DNA of 5,237 nucleotides from Bacteroidales bacterium UBA2287 (GTDB lineage: Bacteria > Bacteroidota > Bacteroidia > Bacteroidales > Tenuifilaceae). This document shows, piece by piece, positions 1-5,237 of the stretch (positions are counted from its first letter, which is position 1; each line of letters begins with the position of its first letter). Under the pieces are notes generated by a model. That model saw nothing but the letters and a program-made list of their open reading frames with translations. It was not told where the DNA came from and did no database searches. The position numbers were made by a program, and so were the translations under genes. The DNA lies in assembly GCA_002345675.1 (NCBI GenBank), contig DDWL01000067.1, positions 1 to 5,237 on the forward strand, read 5' to 3'.

Positions 1-1452
1 ATTAAAGTCGAATACTTGCTCATATAAATTGGTCACTATAACTGGAATGCTTGTGCTTATTTCTCTATATAAATTAGAAACAATTGAATCGACCTCAACC
101 TTAAGCAACTTATAAGGACGATAATTTGGCACCATTAAAGCAAAATACTCCCTGTTGTCAACAGTATTTTTAATAGCACCTGGGCTTGCTGGATCAACAA
201 ATAGCATTACTGTATCGCCTCGAAATTTCTCATCGAAACGCCAAAGGTCGAACTGAGTATTTCGGAAATAGTAAATTTGTCCGTGCGAGTGAACCGCCTT
301 ACCTGTATAAAACATGTACTTCGAGGGTTCTTGAAATCTGTTAAAGAAAATAACAGGGGTATTATTGGCAACAACACCAAAATCTTTCATTCGTTGCTTA
401 TGCCCATGCCATTCGGTTTTTAAAGGCAAAATGTCGAAAATTAGAATTACCCTTGCAATAAGTAGAAGAACGAGTGAAGGAGCAATCCACTTAAAAACAA
501 AACGTTGAAGTTTATCGTTAACAAGAGCTTCTCTAACAACTAAAATTACTAAGGCAACACTAAGAGCAACAGTCCAGTGAGGGTTTACATAGCCCTTAAA
601 GTTTGAGAGAGTGAAGAAAATAAAGAATCCCAATACGATGAATACCAATGCTCTTTCGAACAAGTTAGATATTTTTCGTTTAAAAATTACGTAAAATAGA
701 GCCCCGAGCGTAAGCGGATGAAAAACTGCAAGTTGGTTTGCCAAAAACTCGAAGAACTCATTTACCTTAAAGTAGCTTGAACGTTGAACCAGATGGTAAG
801 TAATTGAGGGGAAATTATTTTCGTACTGCCATACCATATGAGGTATAAGTAGAATTAACGCAAAAATGCCTGCCAAATAAAACTTATAGTTTAGTAGCAA
901 CTTTAAATTCGAAAGTACCACAAAACCAATAAGTAAAACCCCATGGTACTTGCTGTATAAAAGCAAGGCCATACTCAAGCCCATTAGCGCTGCATTGCCA
1001 AACGATTCCTTTTGGAGAAAGTGCTTATAACCAAGCAGGAAGAGTGCGGAAAAAAGCAGCATTGGCCCATCGGGAGCAGCAACAAAGCCATACGCCTGAA
1101 TCATTACAACCGAGAATGCTACGGTAAAAAAGACAAGAATTGACTTTTTAGTTGGCTCAACATCAATTAGTTTGAAAACAATTAGTAGAAAGGGCAACTG
1201 AATTAAGGCTGTAAAAAACCTTGCTCCCAGTTCACCATCGAAAAAGAAAGAGCCTAAGCGTATAATTAAAGCGACCATTGGTGGATGGTCGTAATAGCCC
1301 CAGTCTAGAAATTGAGAGTACACCCAGTAGTAGGCTTCATCGTTACCAATTTCGGTAAAAATGGCCTGTACAATATTTAGTGCAAACCAAGCCAGTAAAA
1401 GCTTTGCAAAAAGCCAACGGTTGGACGAAAGGATATCTTTGAATGAGTTCAT
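1..1452 (-). CDS. GT39/ArnT-like membrane glycosyltransferase (GT-C fold), C-terminus cut by window edge
   Basis: The reading frame is open from the ATG at 1452 down to base 1, giving 484 residues without a stop; the C-terminus lies outside the window. The start is secure: an in-frame TAA lies 24 bases upstream and there is no other ATG between. Residues 36-42 read GNDEAYYW-like (acidic pair D38/E39) and residues 52-58 read GYYDHPP. This is the first-loop acidic signature of the PMT/ArnT (GT39, PMT_2) family, whose members transfer a sugar from a polyprenyl-phosphate carrier on the outer face of the cytoplasmic membrane. About ten hydrophobic segments run from residue 12 to 340, including a YSKYHG motif at 166-171, followed by a soluble tail of at least 140 residues. 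Acceptor and sugar cannot be read from the sequence. It is divergent from the polyprenol-phosphate mannosyltransferase-like gene at 1860, a plausible donor supplier. The family is confident; the specific role is not. Confidence 0.88.
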   Translation of the reverse strand, partial: MNSFKDILSSNRWLFAKLLLAWFALNIVQAIFTEIGNDEAYYWVYSQFLDWGYYDHPPMVALIIRLGSFFFDGELGARFFTALIQLPFLLIVFKLIDVEPTKKSILVFFTVAFSVVMIQAYGFVAAPDGPMLLFSALFLLGYKHFLQKESFGNAALMGLSMALLLYSKYHGVLLIGFVVLSNLKLLLNYKFYLAGIFALILLIPHMVWQYENNFPSITYHLVQRSSYFKVNEFFEFLANQLAVFHPLTLGALFYVIFKRKISNLFERALVFIVLGFFIFFTLSNFKGYVNPHWTVALSVALVILVVREALVNDKLQRFVFKWIAPSLVLLLIARVILIFDILPLKTEWHGHKQRMKDFGVVANNTPVIFFNRFQEPSKYMFYTGKAVHSHGQIYYFRNTQFDLWRFDEKFRGDTVMLFVDPASPGAIKNTVDNREYFALMVPNYRPYKLLKVEVDSIVSNLYREISTSIPVIVTNLYEQVFDFN

Positions 1453-1481
1453 TTCTGTTTCATTAGTAAATGTTTATAGGT

Positions 1482-1489
1482 CAAAAGTA
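1482..1489 (-). promoter_or_regulatory. Candidate Bacteroidetes -7 box for the leftward glycosyltransferase
   Basis: On the minus strand these bases read TACTTTTG, an exact match to the TAnnTTTG -7 element recognised by the Bacteroidetes primary sigma factor. It ends 29 bases before the ATG at 1452, which would give a leader of roughly 20-25 bases. I see no clean TTG at the expected -33 spacing; the nearest upstream feature is a T-rich stretch. Exact matches to this short pattern also occur by chance inside genes (for example 272-279 on the plus strand), so position is the main support. Confidence 0.45.
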
Positions 1490-1554
1490 GTAAATAATGG
1501 AAAACAGTTGTGGGGGTTCATAAAATATTAAGGGAAAGTTAAAGTAGAATATTT

Positions 1555-1652
1555 AAGTCCGAAGACGGAAGTCAGAAGTCAGAAGTCCGAAGACCGAAGT
1601 CAGAAGACCGTAGACCAAAGTCAAAAGACCGAAGTCAGAAGTCGGAAGTACG
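1555..1652. repeat. Fourteen-unit degenerate heptad tandem repeat, consensus AAG(T/A)C(A/C)G
   Basis: Fourteen consecutive 7-bp units sit in perfect phase with no insertions or deletions: AAGTCCG, AAGACGG, AAGTCAG, AAGTCAG, AAGTCCG, AAGACCG, AAGTCAG, AAGACCG, TAGACCA, AAGTCAA, AAGACCG, AAGTCAG, AAGTCGG, AAGTACG. Positions 1-3 (AAG) and 5 (C) are nearly constant, position 4 alternates T/A, and position 6 is mostly A/C. The plus strand is strongly purine-biased. A 7-bp period shifts the reading frame each unit, so a coding role is unlikely. From memory, similar GAAGTC-type heptads occur between genes in many Bacteroidetes genomes. Their function is not known to me. The unit differences suggest an old array drifting by substitution. 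Confidence 0.9.
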
Positions 1653-1803
1653 AAAATATCAAACCTTACAATCTAAGCATCCTACTGTACCCTAATGTGT
1701 CTATTTTGGTGAAGTTTGAAGTAGTTAGGGTATTAAATTGAGAACTTAGTAATAGGCATGGGGTTATTACAGCATAAAAAAAGTACATTTCAAATGGTTA
1801 TCG

Positions 1804-1835
1804 TTGTTTTAGAGGCGTTATTCTTCATATATTTG
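1804..1835 (+). promoter_or_regulatory. Bacteroidetes-type promoter for the GT2-pyrC transcript
   Basis: TATATTTG at 1828-1835 matches the TAnnTTTG -7 element exactly, and TTG at 1804-1806 lies 21 bases upstream of it, in the range expected for the -33 element. Transcription should begin around 1840-1843, leaving a short leader of about 17-20 bases before ATG 1860. This decides the start of the following gene, because the promoter lies inside the longer frame opened at 1758. Confidence 0.65.
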
Positions 1836-1859
1836 TATTCCAAATTCAACCATAATTCA

Positions 1860-2600
1860 ATGAGCAACTTAGTTATAATCCCCACCTACAACGAAAAGGA
1901 AAACATTGAGCGTATGATCCACAGGGTAATGGCGCTCGAGAATAATTACCATCTTTTAGTAATTGACGATGGTTCGCCCGATGGAACAGCAGTTATTGTT
2001 AAGGAACATATGTCAACATATGAAGGGAAACTTTTTATACTGGAGCGAAAGGGGAAACTTGGTCTAGGAACTGCATACATTGCTGGCTTTAAGTGGGCTT
2101 TGGAGCACAACTACGAGTACATTTTTGAAATGGATGCCGACTTTTCACATAGTCCCGAAGACCTAAATGAACTCTACAAAGCTTGTTTAAATGGCGCCGA
2201 CTTAGCCATTGGCTCTCGCTATGTTTGTGGGGTAAATGTAGTTAACTGGCCAATGGGAAGGGTATTAATGTCGTACTTTGCCTCGGCATACGTGCGCTTT
2301 GTTACCCGCATGAAAATAATGGACACAACTGCTGGGTTTAAATGCTACAAAAACATTGTTCTTAAAAGCATCGACCTCGACTCCATTAAAATGAAAGGCT
2401 ACGGATTTCAAATTGAAATGAAGTTTACAGCCTATAAAATGGGGTTCAAACTACAAGAAGTTCCTATTGTTTTTACCGAACGGAGGGTTGGCGTTTCGAA
2501 AATGAGCGGAGGTATTTTTAACGAAGCTTTTTGGGGTGTTATAGGTATGAAAATAAAAAGTTGGTTTAAAAGTTATAAAAGAGAAGTTGCTACAGCATAA
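1860..2600 (+). CDS. Polyprenol-phosphate mannosyltransferase-like GT2 glycosyltransferase
   Basis: This 246-residue protein has the full DPM1-type GT2 domain. Motifs include PTYNEKENI (8-16), the nucleotide-binding VIDDGSPDGT (34-43), GLGTAY (68-73), the metal-binding DADFSHSPE (92-100, D92/D94), GSRY (118-121), DTTAGFKCY (155-163) and FTERRVGVSKM (205-215). Family members transfer a sugar, usually mannose from GDP-mannose, to a polyprenyl phosphate at the cytoplasmic face of the membrane. There is no C-terminal membrane segment, so it resembles the short single-domain class (human DPM1 is about 260 residues). The frame is open upstream to an ATG at 1758, adding 34 residues, but family proteins begin right before the PTYNE strand and a promoter lies within the extension, so I choose ATG 1860. 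It ends 20 bp before pyrC and probably shares its transcript. The sugar could be other than mannose, for example glucose. Confidence 0.88.
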   Translation: MSNLVIIPTYNEKENIERMIHRVMALENNYHLLVIDDGSPDGTAVIVKEHMSTYEGKLFILERKGKLGLGTAYIAGFKWALEHNYEYIFEMDADFSHSPEDLNELYKACLNGADLAIGSRYVCGVNVVNWPMGRVLMSYFASAYVRFVTRMKIMDTTAGFKCYKNIVLKSIDLDSIKMKGYGFQIEMKFTAYKMGFKLQEVPIVFTERRVGVSKMSGGIFNEAFWGVIGMKIKSWFKSYKREVATA

Positions 2601-2620
2601 CAAATAAAAAACCAAGTAAC

Positions 2621-3976
2621 ATGAGCAGTTTGCTAATCGAAAATGCCTCAATAGTTAACGAGGGACAAAAGTTTTTAGGCAGTCTGCTTATTCGAAATGG
2701 GTTAATTGAAGCTATTTGGAAAAACACTGCTGCTCCACAAGATTTAAAACAGAATGTTGACCGTACTATCGATGCAACGGGGCTGCTGCTTATTCCTGGG
2801 GTAATCGACGATCAAGTTCATTTTCGCGAACCCGGTTTAACACATAAGGGCAATATTTATAGCGAAGCTAAAGCGGCCGTTGCTGGCGGGGTTACTTCGT
2901 TTATGGAAATGCCCAACACCAATCCGCAAACCACAACCATAGAAGAACTCGACAAAAAGTTCGAAATTGCGAATAAAACATCGCTTGCAAACTTCTCGTT
3001 TTACCTTGGTGCTACCAACAACAACATTGAAGAAATTGTAAAAATTGACCCCAAAAAGGTTTGCGGGGTAAAAGTTTTCATGGGCTCATCGACTGGCAAT
3101 ATGCTTGTCGACAACATTGATGCGCTTAATAAAATTTTTAAGCACTCCCCTGTTCTTGTTGCAACCCACTGCGAAGACGAGACAACAATTTTGGCTAGCA
3201 TAAACTCATATAAAGAAAAGTATGGCGAAGGAATAACCTTTGCCATGCACCCATTCATACGAAGCGAGGAGGCGTGTTACCTCAGCAGTTCCCTGGCAGT
3301 TAAACTTGCAAAGCAGCACGGAACGCGATTACACGTACTTCATATTTCAACAAAAAAGGAACTCGAACTCTTCGACAACTCATTACCATTAGAACAGAAG
3401 CGAATTACTGGAGAGGTTTGCGTTCACCATTTATGGTTTTCGGAGAATGATTACGAGAAACTTGGCTGGCGAATAAAATGGAACCCTGCCATTAAAACCG
3501 AAGCCGATAGGCTAGGGCTGATTGATGGATTAATAAACGGGAAACTCGACGTTGTGGCAACCGACCACGCACCACACACACACGAAGAGAAAGTGAAGCC
3601 ATACCTGCAGTGCCCATCGGGAGGTCCCATGGTGCAGCATTCGCTGGTTGCTATGCTCGAAATGGCAAAAAAAGGAACTTTTTCAATAGAACTTGTAGTT
3701 GATAAAATGTGCCATGCTCCTGCCAAACTTTTTGGGGTAGAAAAGCGAGGTTTTATTCGCGAAAGCTACTTTGCCGACCTAGTACTTGTCGACCCAAAGG
3801 CTAATTGGACCGTTTCGAAAGAAAACATACATTACCGCTGTGGCTGGGCTCCATTGGAGGGCAACACATTCTCATCGAAAGTGTTATTCACCATAGTTAA
3901 TGGCAATGTTGTTTACGACAACGGAATATTTCACGAAGGAATAAAGGGACAGGCTTTAGAGTTTATTAGGAAATAG
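2621..3976 (+). CDS. pyrC: Dihydroorotase
   Basis: This 451-residue amidohydrolase should catalyse the reversible cyclisation of N-carbamoyl-L-aspartate to dihydroorotate, the third step of pyrimidine synthesis, in the cytoplasm. Visible active-site elements are DDQVHFREPG (63-72, with H67 and substrate-binding R69), GVKVFMGSSTGN (149-160, K151 as the candidate carboxylated metal-bridging lysine), THCEDE (182-187, H183), LHVLHIS (237-243, H241), NPAIK (288-292) and the catalytic ATDHAPH (313-319, D315). The overall pattern fits the Bacteroidetes dihydroorotase clade. The usual HxH after the first strand is Q65-V-H67 here, so one metal ligand is substituted. K151 and all later ligands are kept, so I still expect an active enzyme. 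Hydantoinase or allantoinase are relatives, but FREPG and the NPAIK/DHAPH context favour dihydroorotase. It follows the GT2 gene by 20 bp with no separate promoter seen. Confidence 0.92.
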   Translation: MSSLLIENASIVNEGQKFLGSLLIRNGLIEAIWKNTAAPQDLKQNVDRTIDATGLLLIPGVIDDQVHFREPGLTHKGNIYSEAKAAVAGGVTSFMEMPNTNPQTTTIEELDKKFEIANKTSLANFSFYLGATNNNIEEIVKIDPKKVCGVKVFMGSSTGNMLVDNIDALNKIFKHSPVLVATHCEDETTILASINSYKEKYGEGITFAMHPFIRSEEACYLSSSLAVKLAKQHGTRLHVLHISTKKELELFDNSLPLEQKRITGEVCVHHLWFSENDYEKLGWRIKWNPAIKTEADRLGLIDGLINGKLDVVATDHAPHTHEEKVKPYLQCPSGGPMVQHSLVAMLEMAKKGTFSIELVVDKMCHAPAKLFGVEKRGFIRESYFADLVLVDPKANWTVSKENIHYRCGWAPLEGNTFSSKVLFTIVNGNVVYDNGIFHEGIKGQALEFIRK

Positions 3977-3985
3977 CCCTCCAAT

Positions 3986-4003
3986 TCTATTAAATAGATT
4001 TTT
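3986..4003 (+). terminator. Weak terminator-like dyad after pyrC
   Basis: TCTATT-A-AATAGA (3986-3998) is a perfect inverted repeat with 6-bp arms around one central base, followed directly by five T residues (3999-4003). It lies 10 bp past the pyrC stop, where a terminator would be expected. The stem is AT-rich and must lose two central pairs to form a loop, so it would be a weak terminator at best. The TAGATTTTTG at its end is close to, but not a match for, the TAnnTTTG promoter element. Confidence 0.3.
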
Positions 4004-4018
4004 GTATATTGCTAAGGC

Positions 4019-4048
4019 TTGTTTTCTCATTATTTTATTGAGAAACAA
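4019..4048 (+). promoter_or_regulatory. Imperfect inverted repeat in the leader of the PhnD-like gene
   Basis: TTGTTTTCTCA (4019-4029) pairs with TGAGAAACAA (4039-4048), leaving a single bulged T and a 9-base AT-only loop. It lies 44 bases upstream of the chosen ATG 4092 and 2 bases before an alternative in-frame ATG at 4050. It could be an RNA hairpin in the 5' leader, a terminator without a T run, or a binding site for a dimeric regulator; the sequence does not decide. No exact TAnnTTTG element was found in this gap. Confidence 0.35.
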
Positions 4049-4091
4049 AATGATAGCACATGTGTTATTCAGTCATAAATCTATTACTACA

Positions 4092-5069
4092 ATGCTTAAG
4101 TACCAAGTTCAAATTAAACATCCTTACAATTACTTCGTTCTATTTACTGCTATTTGTATTGCAACTATTTACTCGACTAGCTGCGACAACAGTAGGATTA
4201 AACCACCAGAGCATAAAAAAATTAACCTCAGCGATACAGGGAGTGTTGAACAAGCCTCGTTGGTAAATGCTAAAACAACAGGAGTGCTTCGAGTGGCAAT
4301 TTCTTCGATGACTTCGCCTCGCGAAACCTTTACGCACTACAACGAATTACTTAACTTTATTGAGGAAGAACTTGGTAAACGTGTATTGCTCGTTCAGCGA
4401 AAAACTTATAAAGAGGTAAACAACCTACTGAAAAATAACGATGTTGATTTTGCATTTATTTGCACTGGTCCCTACGTGGTTGGATTCGCCGACTCAGCTT
4501 TTTCTCCTTTGGTTAAACCAACACGTGAAGGCAAAAACACTTACCAAGCCTACCTAATAGTTCATAAAGACTCGAAGATTAAGAACTTTTCGGAACTTAA
4601 GGGTAAAAAATTCTCGTTTACCGACTCCCTTTCCACCACAGGAATGTACTACCCTCAAAAAAAACTTAAGGATTTAAAGACTAATGCCGACGATTTTTTC
4701 TTAAAAGTTTATTACTCCAATGCACACGACAACTCAATAGAACTTGTAAATCGCAAAATTGTTGATGCCGCAACAGTTAACAGCCTTATATACGATTATC
4801 AGCTAAAGTTTACGCCCGAAAAACTTATTAATGTTAAAATCGTTGAGCGCTCGGAACTGTTTGGAACTCCACCGGTTGTTATTTCAAAAAGCATTGACAA
4901 GGAAACACAGAAGGGACTTGAAGACATATTTTACAATCTTCATCACAATAAAAAGGGGCAAGAAATTTTAAAAGGCTTATTGATTGACAGATACGAGCGA
5001 GCCAATGATTCCGATTACGCCAACATAAGGGCAATGAAAGAGTATATTGACAGCCCAAACACCAAGTAG
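4092..5069 (+). CDS. PhnD-family substrate-binding lipoprotein (phosphate/phosphite/phosphonate type), probable sensor component
   Basis: From ATG 4092 this is a 325-residue protein with a lipoprotein signal: a basic n-region (K3, K9), hydrophobic residues 14-27, and a Cys at position 31 after YSTS as the likely lipidation site. A polar linker (32-63) leads to a PhnD-like periplasmic binding domain from about 65 to 310. Family landmarks are LRVAIS (66-71), ETFTHYNELL, the QRKTY strand, CTGPYV (124-129), FTDSLSTTGMYYP (176-188), NAHDNSI (210-216), VDAATVNSLIYDY (224-236) and GTPPVV (258-263). Domains of this family bind phosphate-like oxyanions in transporters, and related domains occur in sensors such as TtrS. 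The frame extends upstream to a TTG at 4002 and an ATG at 4050, but these put 30 or 14 extra residues before a normal signal peptide. No ABC permease or ATPase gene is in view; a probable sensor kinase follows after 10 bp. The ligand cannot be read. Confidence 0.82.
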   Translation: MLKYQVQIKHPYNYFVLFTAICIATIYSTSCDNSRIKPPEHKKINLSDTGSVEQASLVNAKTTGVLRVAISSMTSPRETFTHYNELLNFIEEELGKRVLLVQRKTYKEVNNLLKNNDVDFAFICTGPYVVGFADSAFSPLVKPTREGKNTYQAYLIVHKDSKIKNFSELKGKKFSFTDSLSTTGMYYPQKKLKDLKTNADDFFLKVYYSNAHDNSIELVNRKIVDAATVNSLIYDYQLKFTPEKLINVKIVERSELFGTPPVVISKSIDKETQKGLEDIFYNLHHNKKGQEILKGLLIDRYERANDSDYANIRAMKEYIDSPNTK

Positions 5070-5079
5070 CGCCTAAGGC

Positions 5080-5237
5080 ATGAAACGAATTCTAAAAAAC
5101 GCTTACCTCCCACTGTTTTGGAAATTTGCCATTGCCATTACCTCAATTGTTTTGCTTTTTGGGTCGCTTAACCTGCTGTTTATCCGCAATCAGGTTTATA
5201 ATACCTTTGAGAATCAAATTGAAAAACAGGGATTAAG
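5080..5237 (+). CDS. N-terminus of a membrane protein, probably a sensor histidine kinase (cut by window edge)
   Basis: The first 52 codons are present. A basic start (K2, R3, K6) precedes one hydrophobic segment (about 12-35, including FAIAITSIVLLFG), then a polar stretch RNQVYNTFENQIEKQG that looks like the beginning of an extracytoplasmic helix. This layout, an N-terminal anchor preceded by PLFWKF and followed by a charged helical region, resembles the start of Bacteroidetes sensor histidine kinases with HAMP domains. No catalytic motif lies inside the window, so the assignment rests on resemblance and on the upstream binding protein. Chemoreceptor-like or GGDEF-type membrane proteins would look similar here. 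The start lies 10 bp after the lipoprotein stop, so the two are probably co-transcribed. Confidence 0.5.
   Translation, partial: MKRILKNAYLPLFWKFAIAITSIVLLFGSLNLLFIRNQVYNTFENQIEKQGL

Larger units (their letters stand above)
1453..1859. other. Divergent intergenic region
   Basis: This 407-bp region separates the leftward GT39-like gene from the rightward GT2 gene. It holds one candidate promoter near each end and a block of fourteen 7-bp repeats in the middle. Bases 1653-1800 show no structure or coding signal that I can support. The frame open from ATG 1758 into the GT2 gene is judged a fortuitous upstream extension, because a promoter lies inside it. No tRNA or other structured RNA was recognised. 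Confidence 0.75.

Noticed and set aside
272..279. TAAATTTG, an exact TAnnTTTG match on the plus strand
   Set aside because: It lies inside and antisense to the GT39-like gene with no downstream gene to serve, and shows how often this short pattern occurs by chance.
1456..1470. Four-codon minus-strand mini-ORF (ATG AAA CAG AAA TGA) just before the GT39-like start
   Set aside because: It could be read as a leader peptide, but four codons with no attenuator-like structure are expected by chance.
2007..2022. Two CATATG palindromes separated by 4 bp
   Set aside because: They lie inside the GT2 coding sequence and encode ordinary residues (EHMSTYEG); a coincidental AT-rich pattern.
2451..2651. 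Minus-strand 66-codon open frame across the GT2/pyrC junction
   Set aside because: It is antisense to two well-supported genes, has no recognisable domain, and its composition follows the opposite strand's codons.
3001..3726. Two minus-strand open frames (3001-3258 and 3451-3726) inside pyrC
   Set aside because: Both are fully antisense to a clearly conserved dihydroorotase and show no protein-like features of their own.
4002..4091. TTG-initiated N-terminal extension of the PhnD-like protein
   Set aside because: It would put 30 extra residues, partly hydrophobic, before a complete lipoprotein signal peptide that begins at ATG 4092, and it overlaps the leader inverted repeat. ATG 4050 remains a less likely alternative.
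4060..4337. Short open frames on both strands (4060-4266 plus, 4140-4337 minus) at the start of the PhnD-like gene
   Set aside because: They overlap the signal peptide and linker of the lipoprotein in other frames and have no recognisable content.
5071..5079. GCCTAAGGC palindrome between the lipoprotein stop and the next start
   Set aside because: Four-base arms with one central base are too short to form a hairpin, and the TAAGG within it is too close to the ATG to be a Shine-Dalgarno site.

Overview
The window looks like chromosomal DNA from a Bacteroidetes bacterium (Bacteroidota, possibly near Bacteroidales/Marinilabiliales). The clues are the AT-rich composition, promoter elements of the Bacteroidetes type (TAnnTTTG), start codons without clear Shine-Dalgarno sequences, the Bacteroidetes style of the dihydroorotase, and a purine-rich heptad repeat of a kind I recall from intergenic DNA in this phylum. 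The genus cannot be fixed from the sequence.

Layout. Bases 1-1452 (minus strand) are the first 484 codons of a multi-pass membrane glycosyltransferase of the GT39/ArnT-like GT-C superfamily. It is cut by the left edge of the window and has a candidate TAnnTTTG promoter just upstream. Bases 1453-1859 are a divergent intergenic region with fourteen perfectly phased 7-bp repeats (1555-1652) and a good promoter for the rightward genes (1804-1835). Then follow a polyprenol-phosphate mannosyltransferase-like GT2 enzyme (1860-2600), dihydroorotase PyrC (2621-3976), a 115-bp gap with two AT-rich inverted repeats, a PhnD-family substrate-binding lipoprotein (4092-5069), and the N-terminus of a membrane protein, probably a sensor histidine kinase (5080 to the edge).

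How the genes may work together. The GT2 enzyme should make a polyprenyl-phosphate sugar (probably mannose) on the cytoplasmic face of the membrane. GT-C enzymes of the class encoded divergently use such lipid-linked sugars, so the two could form a donor-maker/donor-user pair for cell-surface or protein glycosylation. PyrC is a pyrimidine biosynthesis enzyme and probably shares a transcript with the GT2 gene (20-bp gap). The PhnD-like lipoprotein is followed after 10 bp by the putative sensor kinase with no transporter gene visible between them. This suggests a ligand-sensing role rather than import.

The most useful corrections and leads are these: the GT2 start should be 1860 rather than the longer ORF at 1758; the PhnD-like gene should start at ATG 4092 rather than TTG 4002; PyrC has Gln in place of the first His of its metal-binding HxH motif; and the lipoprotein/kinase pair is a candidate sensory module. 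I see no RNA gene, CRISPR array, insertion sequence or clear sign of horizontal transfer. I do not see strong evidence for a wholly new system.
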